Origin: Leptobrachium leishanense
Taxonomy: Eukaryota; Chordata; Amphibia; Anura; Megophryidae
NCBI GenBank assembly: GCA_009667805.1
Contig: CM019064.1
Location: 113,620,328 to 113,684,327 of the forward strand
Length of the DNA: 64,000 bases
Direction of reading: 5' to 3'
Below, in pieces: positions 12,046 to 22,075 of the stretch (positions are counted from its first letter, which is position 1; every line of letters begins with the position of its first letter). Both the position numbers and the translations under genes were made by a program. Below the pieces are notes generated by a model. The model saw nothing but the letters and a program-made list of their open reading frames with translations, was not told the DNA's origin and ran no database searches.

Positions 12046-12539
12046 AGAACAATCTCCTCTCCTCTCTGATTCACTCCTGCAAATACACGTGCTGGGGCTG
12101 CAGGCAGGGAAGAAGCCTTAGATAGTGTGCTGCGGGACTTAGCTCTGTGAGCCCATGATTGGGCAAAATTAGCCCAATCAGGACTCTGAGCCATGATTGG
12201 CATAGTCTTGCACCTGTCTTGCACCTGACCTGCGGTCAGGTGCAAGGCTGTAGCCAATTACAAGCTTCAGGCCAGTGGAAAAGTGCATTGTGGTCCATTG
12301 TGGTGCATTGTGGGCGAACACGCGGCGAACGCGCGGAAATGTTCAATGTTCGCCGAACGGGCAATGTTCGAATCGAGCTCCGAATCAATCAAACCGAACA
12401 GCTCATCCCTATTGGGAACCAGTGCACTAAAGCATAAGCCATCACACCACTGGGGAGAGAAGGAGGGGTGCTTTGAACACCTTTTCTCTTCCATGATATC
12501 AAATATGAACATGTATAGTCAAAAATAAAAATATTCCTT

Positions 12540-12773
12540 CTTTGTATTTTTTGTTGTGATTTTGTAATTACGCAGTGCTTCTTCTCCAGAATTGCTCCCA
12601 GTGTAGGAAATGAGTATGCGAGTTATTGTAGTGGCATTGTTTGCTTCATAAGTAAAAACACCAAATGACACTTATAACAAAATTAATGGAAATGTTGTAT
12701 TTCATTTTTTTAATTTTTACACATTACATGGACATGTTTTATAGCATTGGAAAGGTGAGACCCTTACCTGTTG
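12540..12773 (+). mobile_element. fragment of the serial-hairpin family
   Basis: The stretch cattacatggacatgtttta followed by gcattggaaagg resembles the AT-rich half and first hairpin of the 8449 element (compare 8951-8985). It is cut off at 12773 by the LTR-like sequence. Confidence 0.4.
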
Positions 12774-13070
12774 TCACAGTGCGGTGTATGGGAGTGAGGG
12801 TATGAGTCCAATATGCAGTGATAGACGATTGGATATACTTGACTAAGGTCCAGATGGAGGTTTATTGAGTAAACACAGGCAAATGATATTAATAGGACTG
12901 ATAGTGAGTATATGGGAGGATGGTGAGGGACAAGGCAGGAAAAGGGCTGACTGTGAGAAGAGGCAGGAAGGAAAGAGGTGGAGAGACCCATGCTGCTCTC
13001 GTAAATTCTCTCCAGCTATGCTAGAGCTTAGGGGTTGTAACAGACACCATATCATTGTGGCGTCATGACG
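12774..13070 (-). repeat. possible short LTR (minus-strand retroelement)
   Basis: The block starts tgtcacagtgcggtg and ends near gtcatgacg, giving TG/CA-like ends when read on the minus strand. The abutting plus sequence cccgcctttgatgg would be a polypurine tract on the minus strand. Most of this block recurs in copies 2 and 3 of the tandem unit. Without a second LTR or recognisable pol sequence, the assignment is tentative. Confidence 0.35.
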
Positions 13071-13334
13071 TGCCCGCCTTTGATGGTTCCCCTGTATGGC
13101 TCAGACATTTCATCAGCGATTCTGGGGTGGAGGAAATTGGTGATCGCTGCATGATTGCCAAAATGGTAAGTATAATGAACTACATGCGGGCTATGTCAAT
13201 CTCATACAGCGCCCAAACGCAACAACATCTCCCCACGTCTTCCGCATCGTCTCTCTACTTTAACCGTAACAACAAATCTGAACATACATAAACCTGTGTA
13301 TTTTCCCATAGGGTGGGATGCTCTAAGCACAGAT

Positions 13335-13568
13335 ATGGCTTTAATATTTAATATGTGGGTAAAAGCTTCTTGATCCAAGGAGAAATCTGACTGCCATTCT
13401 GGGGTCAAGAAGGAATTTTTTCCCAGTATGTTGCATATTGGCAAGCATTTCAGACTGGGTTTTTTGCCTTCTTTTGGATCAACAGCAGTAGGTTATGTGG
13501 GAGAGGCTGAACCCGATGGACGCATGTCTTTTTTCAGCCTATATAACTATGTAACTATGTAACTATGT
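13335..13568 (+). mobile_element. SINE/LINE-tail insertion, present in tandem copy 1 only
   Basis: This segment interrupts copy 1 between gatatggctt and tccgatatc, which are separated by only a few bases in copies 2 and 3. It contains an inverted pair (ttgatccaa … ttggatcaa) and ends in repeated aactatgt units, a microsatellite-type 3' tail typical of short retroposons. I recognise the pattern as a widespread amphibian/fish interspersed repeat but cannot name the family. Confidence 0.6.
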
Positions 13569-13794
13569 CCGATATCTATGTAAAACTTCCTACCTCTTCC
13601 ACAAAGTACTCAGATCGTGCCGTGGCACAGAGCAATCGGAAGGCCCCGCTGTTGGGTGGCCGGCCTAGAAAGTTTGAATCTATCCAGTGTGAAGCTGCGG
13701 TCGTCATGCGGTTTATTCCATGGAAAAAATATTTTTATTTGGAATAAAAGTAAATATTACAAATTTTAAAATCAAATAAATTAGGTATCAGAAC

Positions 13795-14111
13795 CACATA
13801 CACAGCACAGCAGAGTTTCACATACGCAGCACACCAGAGTATCACATACACAGCAGAGTTTCACATACACAGCACAGCAGAGTTTCACATACACAGCACA
13901 GCAGAGTTTCACATACCCAGCACAGCAGGGTTTCACATACACAGCACAGCAGAGTTTCACATACACAGCACAGCAGAGTTTCACATACACAGCACAGCAG
14001 AGTTTCACATAACCAGCACAGCAGAGTTTCACATACACAGCAGAGTTTCACATACACAGCAGAGTTTCACATACACAGCACAGCAGAGTTTCACATACCC
14101 AGCACAGCTGA
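13795..14111. repeat. 24/19-bp minisatellite, block 1
   Basis: Tandem units of the form cacatacacagcacagcag plus agttt (24 bp) mix with a 19-bp version lacking one cacag. On the minus strand it reads as repeated C-, V- and L-rich peptide, which I regard as an artefact. Confidence 0.9.
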
Positions 14112-14730
14112 GTAAACACAGGCAAATGATATCAATAGGACTGATAGTGAGTATATGGGAGGATGGTGAGGGACAAGGCAGGAAAAGGGCTGACTGTGGG
14201 AAGAGGCAGGAAGGAAAGAGGTGGAGAGACCCATGCTGCTCTCGTAAATTCTCTCCAGCTATGCTAGAGCTTAGGGGTTGTATCAGACACCCTTTCATTG
14301 TGGCGTCATGATGTGCCCGCCTTTGATGGTTCCCCTGTATGGCTCAGACATTTCATCAGCGATTCTGGGGTGGAGGAAATTGGTGATCGCTGCATGATTG
14401 CCAAAATGGTAAGTATAATGAACTACATGCGGGCTATGTCATTCTCATACAGCGCCCAAACGCAACAACATCTCCCCACATCTTCTGCATCGTCTCTCTA
14501 CTTTAACCATGACAACAAATCTGAACATACATAAACCTGTGTATGTTCCCATAGGGTGGGATGCACTAAGCACAGATATGGCTTCGATGTGTCCGATATC
14601 GATGTAAAACTTCCTACCACTTCCACAAAGTACTTGGAACGTGCTGTGACACAGAGCAATCGGAAGGCCCTGCTGTTGGGTGGCCGGCCTAGAAAGTTTG
14701 AATCTATCCAGCTGTGAAGCTGCAGTGAGT

Positions 14731-14760
14731 CAGGGCCGGATTTACCTCTCAGGAGCCTGT
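14731..14760 (+). repeat. hAT-like left terminus in tandem copy 2
   Basis: CAGGGCCGGATTTACC begins here exactly as at 16107. It is followed by the same subterminal sequence and the minisatellite, but no right terminus follows before copy 3 begins. It was carried along by the tandem duplication. Confidence 0.55.
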
Positions 14761-14889
14761 AGGCAGAGAAACCTGAAGTGCCCCCCCCCCCCAATAAAAA
14801 AAGATACTTTTTTTCCATTGAAAAAATAATTTTATTTGGAATAAAAATAAATATTACAAATTTTAAAATCAAATAAATTAGGTATCAGA

Positions 14890-15489
14890 ACCACATACAC
14901 AGCACAGCAGAGTTTCACATACACAGCAGAGTTTCACATACACAGCAGAGTTTCACATACGCAGCACACCAGAGTATCACATACACAGCAGAGTTTCACA
15001 TACCCAGCACAGCAGAGTTTCACATACACAGCACAGCAGAGTTTCACATACCCAACACAGCAGAGTTTCACATACCCAGCACAGCAGTTTCACATACGCA
15101 GCACACCAGAGTATCACATAACACAGCAGAGTTTCACACATACCCAGCACAGCAGAGTTTCACATACACAGCACAGCAGAGTTTCACATACCCAACACAG
15201 CAGAGTTTCACATACCCAGCACAGCAGGGTTTCACATACACAGCACAGCAGAGTTTCACATACACAGCACAGCAGAGTTTCACATACCCAGCACAGCAGA
15301 GTTTCACATACACAGCACAGCAGAGTTTCACATAACCAGCACAGCAGAGTTTCACATACCCAGCACAGCAGAGTTTCACATACACAGCACAGCAGAGTTT
15401 CACATAACCAGCACAGCAGAGTTTCACATACACAGCAGAGTTTCACATACACAGCACAGCAGAGTTTCACATACCCAGCACAGCAGAGT
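14890..15489. repeat. 24/19-bp minisatellite, block 2
   Basis: Same unit as block 1, with c/t and a/g variants (cataccca, cataacca). The 186- and 99-aa minus-strand ORFs across it are repeat artefacts. Confidence 0.9.
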
Positions 15490-16271
15490 AAACACAGGCA
15501 AATGATATCAATAGGACTGATAGTGAGTATATGGGAGGATGGTGAGGGACAATTCAGGAAAAGGGCTGACGGTGGGAAGAGGCAGGAAGGAAAGAGGTGG
15601 AGAGACCCATGCTGCTCTCGTAAATTCTCTCCAGCTATGCTAGAGCTTAGGGGTTGTATCAGACACCCTTTCATTGTGGCGTCATGATGTGCCCGCCTTT
15701 GATGGTTCCCCTGTATGGCTCAGACATTTCATCAGCGATTCTGGGGTGGAGGAAATTGATGATCGCTGCATGATTGCCAAAATGGTAAGTATAATGAACT
15801 ACATGCGGGCTATGTCATTCTCATACAGCGCCCAAACGCAACAACATCTCCCCACATCTTCTGCATCGTCTCTCTACTTTAACCATGACAACAAATCTGA
15901 ACATACATAAACCTGTGTATGTTCCCATAGGGTGGGATGCACTAAGCACAGATATGGCTTCGATGTGTCCGATATCGATGTAAAACTTCCTACCACTTCC
16001 ACAAAGTACTTGGAACGTGCTGTGACACAGAGCAATCGGAAGGCCCTGCTGTTGGGTGGCCGGCCTAGAAAGTTTGAATCTATCCAGCTGTGAAGCTGCA
16101 GTGAGTCAGGGCCGGATTTACCTCTCAGGAGCCTGTAGGCAGAGAAACCTGAAGTGCCCCCCGCCCCCCCCCCAATAAAAAAAGATACTTTTTTTCCATT
16201 GAAAAAATAATTTTATTTGGAATAAAAATAAATATTACAAATTTTAAAATCAAATAAATTAGGTATCAGAA

Positions 16272-18155
16272 CCACATACACAGCACAGCAGAGTTTCACA
16301 TACACAGCAGAGTTTCACATACACAGCAGAGTTTCACATACGCAGCACAGTAGAGTTTCACATACACAGCACAGCAGAGTTTCACATACACAGCACAGCA
16401 GAGTTTCACATATACAGCAGAGTTTCACATACACAGCACAGCAGAGTTTCACTTACCCAGCACAACAGAGTTTCACATACCCAGCAGAATTTCACATACC
16501 CAGCACAGCAGTTTCACATACCCAGCACAACAGAGTTTCACATACCCAGCACAACAGAGTTTCACATACCCAGCACAGCAGAGATTCACACACCCAGCAC
16601 AGCAGTTTCACATACCCAGCACAGCAGAGTTTCACACACCCAGCACAGCAGTTTCACATACCCAGCACAGCAGAGTTTCACATACCCAGCACAACAGAGT
16701 TTCACATACACAGCACAGCAGAGTTTCACATACACAGCAGAGTTTCACATACACAGCAGAGTTTCACATACACAGCAGAGTTTCACATACCCAGCACAGT
16801 AGAGTTTCACATACACAGCACAGCAGAGTTTCACATACACAGCACAGCAGAGTTTCACATACACAGCACAGCAGAGTTTCACATATACAGCAGAGTTTCA
16901 CATACACAGCACAGCAGAGTTTCACATACACAGCACAACAGAGTTTCACATACACAGCACAGCAGAGTTTCACATACACAGCAGAGTTTCACATACACAG
17001 CACAGCAGAGTTTCACATACCCAGCACAGCAGAGTTTCACACACCCAGCACAGCAGTTTCACATACCCAGCACAGCAGAGTTTCACATACCCAGCACAAC
17101 AGTTTCACATACACAGCACAGCAGTGTTTCACATACCCAGCACAGCAGAGTTTCACATACCCAGCACAGTAGAGTTTCACATACCCCGCACAGCAGAGTT
17201 TCACATACACAGCAGAGTTTCACATACACATCAGAGTTTCACATACACATCAGAGTTTCACATACCCAGCACAGCAGAGTTTCACATACACAGCACAGCA
17301 GTTTCACATACACAGCAGAGTTTCACATACACAGCAGAGTTTCACATACCCAGCACAGCAGTTTCACATACCCAGCACAGTAGAGTTTCACATACCCAGC
17401 ACAACAGAGTTTCACATACCCAGCACAGCAGATTTCACATACACAGCACAGCAGAGTTTCACATACACAGCACAGCAGTTTCACATACACAGCAGAGTTT
17501 CACATACACAGCAGAGTTTCACATACCCAGCACAGCAGTTTCACATACCCAGCACAGTAGAGTTTCACATACCCAGCACAACAGAGTTTCACATACCCAG
17601 CACAGCAGAGTTTCACATACACAACACAGCAGAGATTCACATATACAGCAGAGTTTCACATACACAGCACAGCAGAGTTTCACATACACAGCACAGTTTC
17701 ACATACACAGCACAGCAGAGTTTCACATACATAGCAGAGTTTCACATACATAGCACAGCAGAGTTTCACATACAAACCACAGCAGAGTTTCACATACACA
17801 GCAGAGTTTCACATACACAGCAGAGTTTCACATACCCAGCACAGCAGAGTTCCACACACACAGCACAGCAGAGTTTCACATACACAGCACAGCAGAGTTT
17901 CACATACACAGCACAGCAGAGTTTCACATACACAGCACAGCAGAGTTTCACATACACAGCAGAGTTTCACATACACAGCACGGCAGAGTTTCACATACCC
18001 AGCAGAGTTTCACATACCCAGCACAGCAGAGTTTCACATACACAGCACAGCAGAGTTTCACACACCTAGCACAGCAGAGTTTCACACACCCAGCACAGCA
18101 GAGTTTCACATACACAGCAGAGTTTCACATACACAGCAAAGTTTCACATACCCAG
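16272..18155. repeat. 24/19-bp minisatellite, block 3 (largest)
   Basis: About 1.9 kb of the same unit as blocks 1 and 2, more heterogeneous (cataccca, cacaccca, catatac variants). Plus-strand frames reading repeated FHIPSTAE-like peptide, including one of 209 aa, are artefacts of the array. Confidence 0.9.
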
Positions 18156-18383
18156 CCAGGACCCGGTGAGAGAAGGGGAACTGCATCTTAAAGAGGAGGG
18201 GAGGAGCCAACCACATCTCTCGCGAGGCCTCCTCACTTTCTCTCTGCGGTCACATGTCATCAGGAAGGGGAGACCCGGAGACAGCACGCAATGCCATGAT
18301 TTTTTCAGCCTGGGAGCAGCTGCCTTGAGCTCCATAGCAATGACTGGGCCCGGGGCAGCTGCCCCACGCTAAAGACGGCCCTG
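18156..18383 (-). mobile_element. CpG-rich hAT-like right end
   Basis: The segment ends in gcagctgccccacgctaaag followed by acggccctg, which inverted gives CAGGGCCGTCTTTAGCG, a hAT-style terminus. No 8-bp duplication with a partner end was found, so either this is a nested element whose left end was lost in the minisatellite or the array belongs to it. Confidence 0.4.
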
Positions 18384-18749
18384 GCCCCTGCAGCAATCTG
18401 GATGGAACATCATGTTCCATTCTGATTCCTGCAAGGACCACCTGCAACACGCACAGTGTAGTAATTACTCACAATCAAGACAGTAAGTGGATCCTGATTC
18501 CTTCCCGTTCCAGTGACGTGGCAGGCTGGCTCCTCTCATTCTCCGCCTGGTGCGTGATCTCGGAGCCACAGTTCGCACTGGAGGGGGCGGCGCCAATGCC
18601 ACTGCATGCCCTGCACATGAGGTTGGGAATTTAAGCCGCCTGTACTGCAGTCTCCACGGCGCCGATACACAGTATCCACCCGTCCCCCTAGCGGGGAGAG
18701 CGCACACACTCACAGCAGCGGTCAGATTCTGGGGCATTAAAAAATAAAA
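18384..18749. other. unassigned CpG-rich sequence
   Basis: GC-rich, with no recognised gene. It ends in attaaaaaataaaaatgc, which resembles the 3' flank of the half-LINE and may be its target duplication. Confidence 0.35.
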
Positions 18750-21290
18750 ATGCGGGGGGGCGGAGCTAACTGCCGACGAGGAAGGTCACGTTCTGAGGAG
18801 CTCCTCGACCATAGAAGCTTATGTGACATATTTTGGTGATTCCCTCATGGGATTTAAACGTACTGGACGGTGACAGGAGGTCCCTACAGCCCTCTGACTC
18901 GGACTGGGATCTTGCTGAGTCGTGCTAGGTGGAGATCTTGGAGTGCGGTGGCTTTGGGCCTACCTCGGCTATCTGCGTGCGGCGGCCATCTTGGGCCTAT
19001 TCATCCCTGCTCCGGCCGTGCTGAGTGACATTCTCCCTTCTGACACAGCGGGTGATGTCTCCCTAGACCTGTCGCGGCGCTTTGGATTGTGGTGCGATAT
19101 TTATCTAGCCCGGACGGAGGTGATACAGCAGGGAGAGGCTTACTGCGGAAACACGCGCCTGGCGGCCATCCTGGTGGATTCTCCCCCGGCAGAGATACTC
19201 CCGGTGGATTAGTGACCCAGACTGCCGCATCTCCATGGGTAAGAAGTCGGGTAAGAAGCCCTTCCCATTAGAAGGCCCACGACAGCTGGACATCCGAGAT
19301 GCGCTGGGAGAGGGCAGGCGTAAGAGACAGGGAGAACCCCATACATACCGGTCTCCCACGATGAGCTCGTCCGAGGAGGAGGACCCATACTGGTCGGAGG
19401 CCTCGGTGGTGGCGCGGCACTCGCCCCGGGCACCGGAGGCAGGCAGACGGTCAGCTGCGGAACCCAATGGTCGGAGGACCCCGTGGCGCGCCGACTCGAG
19501 TCTTCTGGTCCCCCTGTCCCTGCGGAGGTTACTCCGACTGCTCCTGGGAGGCGAAGAGACGCGGACCGCGTGTCCTTCACTAGGGACGATATACGTGGCC
19601 TACTGGGAGAAGCACTTGAGGAGATGAGAGCGGTGTGGCGCGCGGACTTTGCGGCCTTAACAACAGAATTGACGGATGTCAAAGGGAGGCTGAAGACAGT
19701 AGAGGCCCGGGTTGAAGAGATAGTAGCGACCCAGACGCTCCTCGCGCCACAGGTGGATTCACTGCAGTCGCAGGTGGCGGCGCTCACGGGAGCCGTGGAG
19801 GCGGCTGAAAACCGCCATCGCCGGAGAAACGTTCGTATCCGGGGGATCCCGGAGACGATAGCCGATGATGCCCTGCTACCGCTTATTAACAAGTTGGCGT
19901 TGCACGTGATCGCTGCGCCGTCCGGGACTGTTTTTCACAACGTTTTCCGACTACGTAAGGCGACTACAGCTCCGGTGGACTCCCCCCGCGATGTGCTAGC
20001 GGTGGCGGGAAATGAGACAGATAAACGGCGCCTGATGTCGGCTCCCGCAGCTCGAACCCCAATTGTTTTTGAAGAGATGGTTTTGTCACTGTTTAACGAT
20101 CTTCCTTTTGTGACCTTGATAGCTCGCCGGCAATTCCGAGAAGTCTCGGCGTTCCTGAGGAACCGTGGGGTTAGATATAGATGGGGGGTTGCAGGTTCTA
20201 TGTACATAAATTATGACAACCTGTCTCACCTGGTGTCCTCCCCTGAGGCCGCGTGGTCCCTGCTTCACTCCCTGGACCTCTCCCCTGCCCCGGTGTCCCC
20301 CAGCCTTGTCCCTGGGGGTTCCTCCCCTCCGATGCTAGATCCGGGATAGAATCGGACGTGGAATGGCACAGCCTGGTGCTTTAAACTAACAGGATTCTGC
20401 TCTCATTCCGCTTTCTCCCCTCTTTGTGATACGGACCGTTCTGCTTCTCGCTGATATTTGCTATTTTTCTTTTTGATGCCGTCTATTGCCTTCATGAAAG
20501 TCGGAGACTTTTCTAACTATATGGGTATGTTTCACTTATAGCGAACTCTGTTGGGGGTTTTCTTTCTCTCTCCTATATTTTTACAAACTAGATGCCTTTC
20601 GCAGCCTTTTTCATATCTTTCTGGTTTTTGGTATTGCGCAGAGGATATTTTTATTTGCAGAAGACCTGTTTTTGTTTTTCTCATATCTATGGATGTATAT
20701 TAATGGTCTTATGGCTTTTGTGTGATATATTCGATGACTTAAGGAGGCCCTGCAAGGCCTTCATTTTATATTTGTTCTATACCTATTGTTGCAGCATTCG
20801 TAAATAATTCTCTTTTTTCCCCTTTTTTTTTTTTTTTTTTTCTTTTCTTCTTCTTCTCTCCCTTTTCTGCCCCCCATTTTGTTTTGGCTTTACTGGGTTG
20901 TCCTAGGGGAAGAGCTTTTCCCCGGGTGCCCAGGCCTGGTGCCATTAACCCCCATGGCCTTTTCCCGTGGTTTTTAACCAGTTGGGAATGTGCCAGAGGC
21001 GGCACTAATATGGCCTTTGCCATCTTTCCCTCACCCCCCCTTTTTTTTTTTTTGCTCTCCTTTTTATAATTATATTTGATGACTTTCGATGTTGATATTG
21101 CTTTCTATACGCCTTGTAGTTTCGATGCATATGATTCCTGATGATCTTTTCTTATGCTATGCTGTTTTTCTTTATTTTCTTTACACTGAGTTATTGCAGA
21201 CGATTATATGCGGCCCTGCGAGGCCCTCACTTTACGTTTTACTTGTATGATGACTTATTTCAAAATAAAAAAATTAAAAAAAAAAAAATA
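18750..21290 (+). mobile_element. ORF1-only half-LINE (L1/Tx1-like)
   Basis: It starts with a GC-rich 5' leader (ggggggcggagctaactgcc), carries an L1-type ORF1 (19235-20349) and runs straight into a T-rich 3' region and an A-rich tail (about 21265-21310). No endonuclease or reverse transcriptase follows. The 5' flank aaataaaaatgc and the 3' flank aaataaaaacgc are a likely target duplication with one mismatch. The 3' region has a partial duplication (gaggccctgcaaggcc near 20742; cggccctgcgaggccc near 21211) and a long pyrimidine tract at 20820-20860. The layout resembles mammalian HAL1 half-L1 elements. Confidence 0.65.
19235..20349 (+). pseudogene. L1-type ORF1 (RNA-binding chaperone), one frameshift
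   Basis: The ATG at 19235 opens a basic, serine-rich N-terminus (MGKKSGKKPFPLEG…) in one frame. From about 19480 the protein continues in another frame to the TAG at 20347-20349, so one small indel between about 19480 and 19560 breaks it. The second part has a coiled coil (about 19615-19815, regular Leu/Val/Ala spacing: TELTDVKGRLKTVEARVEEI), then the RRM-like signature RRNVRIRGIPE and a C-terminal domain ending near RYRWGVAGSMYINYDN. This order is that of L1 ORF1p, which trimerises and binds its RNA. The C-terminal 288-codon frame is otherwise uninterrupted. Confidence 0.75.
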
Positions 21291-21354
21291 AATAAAAACG
21301 CAAAAAAAAAACAGACAGCAGGCGCCCCTTGAGGAAAGGCGCCTGTAGGCACAT

Positions 21355-22020
21355 ATGATACAGAAAAGATGTTTTCTTTTTGGATACCAACTGATGAAGC
21401 TGCGTTAGCGGCGAAACGTGTTTTGGACATATCCATTTATTTTATTTTTGTATTAAATAATTTTTTATCTGGTGGAAAGTTTGTATTCCACTTCTTATCC
21501 ATTCTAAAGGGGTTTGGTGTATCCCTATCTACACCCAGGCGTATATACAGAGCCAGTGAATCTACACAGGCTCTGAACCACGTAAGTGCTGCAATTTTTT
21601 GGCCTTTATACTTTGTGTATTACTATGTTGCACTATGGTATATGTTTGCTTTATTGCATGTATGGCCTGCACGAGTAACCGTCGATATTTCATGAAGACG
21701 GGACGGGTCATCCCTGAAGAGACCCACTGTGATCTTATTGAGCCTATATTGTACAGGCTCCACCACATGTGAGTTCTCATCTTTCACATTTTACCTGACA
21801 TTCTGACAGGCATACTGTACCATGTATGTGTGTTTTTTCTTTACATGCACATCGACTTCTACCTGACCCAAATTGGATCGAAGTAACACAGGTCATTATT
21901 TTTGTGCTGTTATTTTTATCCACATTAGTCTTGGGGTGCACTTCCCCGTAGTGTGGTGTATATTGTTCACCTCCCACGGAAGTGGGGTTTTTGTACCAGC
22001 GCTGTTCTCTTCTCTTTTTT
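21355..22020 (+). mobile_element. short retro-insert with 15-bp target duplication
   Basis: The word cgcctgtaggcacat occurs at 21340-21354 and again at 22021-22035. The 666 bp between are absent from the implied pre-insertion sequence, which resumes the hAT subterminal region. A long, variable duplication points to target-primed reverse transcription. The insert opens with a hammerhead-like fold (21381-21435), ends in a pyrimidine-rich stretch, and encodes no protein. It could be a SINE-like element or the end of a Penelope-like element; Penelope elements are known to carry hammerhead motifs. Confidence 0.65.
21381..21435 (+). ncRNA. hammerhead-ribozyme-like fold
   Basis: The core order is present: CTGATGA (21391-21397), a 5-bp stem II gctgc/gcggc with loop gtta (21399-21412), then GAA-AC (21413-21417), a minimal stem III AC/GT and a possible cleavage nucleotide at 21422. 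Stem I forms from ccaa/ttgg (21387-21390 with 21423-21426) and tggata/tatcca (21381-21386 with 21430-21435) with a 3-nt bulge. One unpaired A (21398) between CTGATGA and stem II departs from the canonical core. Activity cannot be judged from sequence. Confidence 0.45.
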
Positions 22021-22075
22021 CGCCTGTAGGCACATGCCTACACCGCGTAAAGGGAAATCCGGCCCCGGCGGTCGT

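Larger units (their letters stand above)
10693..12411. mobile_element. hAT-type non-autonomous element with 8-bp target duplication
   Basis: The direct 8-bp duplication TTGGGAAC lies at 10685-10692 and 12412-12419. The termini TAGGGATGAGCCGAAC and, inverted, TAGGGATGAGCTGTTC are near-perfect inverted repeats. An 8-bp duplication is the hallmark of hAT transposases. Subterminal regions are packed with gttcgaa/ttcgaac motifs, probable transposase-binding sites. The 1.7-kb interior is non-coding and holds two tandem arrays. No transposase is encoded. Confidence 0.85.
12855..18155. repeat. large tandem triplication with expanding minisatellite
   Basis: A unit beginning at the gagtaaacacaggcaaatg motif occurs three times (about 12860, 14110 and 15486). 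Each copy has about 0.78 kb of unique sequence followed by a minisatellite of 0.3, 0.6 and 1.9 kb. The unique parts of copies 2 and 3 differ at only a handful of sites over about 780 bp. Copies 2 and 3 join the preceding minisatellite at the shared word gagt. Each copy contains the same small open frames, which show no known domain. Confidence 0.85.
16107..22067. mobile_element. hAT-like composite element
   Basis: The left end is CAGGGCCGGATTTACC; the right end, inverted, is CGGGGCCGGATTTCCC, followed by gcggtcgt. Tandem copy 1, which lacks this insertion, reads gaagctgcggtcgt at the equivalent site, so the right flank is the original target. The left flank (ctgcagtgagt) is a diverged version. 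Subterminal tgtaggca motifs occur at both ends. The interior holds the third minisatellite, a CpG-rich stretch, a half-LINE (18750-21290) and a retro-insert (21355-22020). No transposase is seen. A second hAT-like end at 18383 makes the internal structure uncertain. Confidence 0.5.

Noticed and set aside
13781..17994. Cysteine-rich ORFs on the minus strand and FHIP-repeat ORFs on the plus strand
   Set aside because: They are readings of the 24/19-bp minisatellite. They exist in several frames, lack a start context or domain, and change with unit phase.
18384..18749. CpG island with a possible promoter or first exon of a host gene
   Set aside because: CpG richness is equally explained by hAT interior and LINE 5' leader sequence. 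No splice-supported ORF or conserved peptide was seen.
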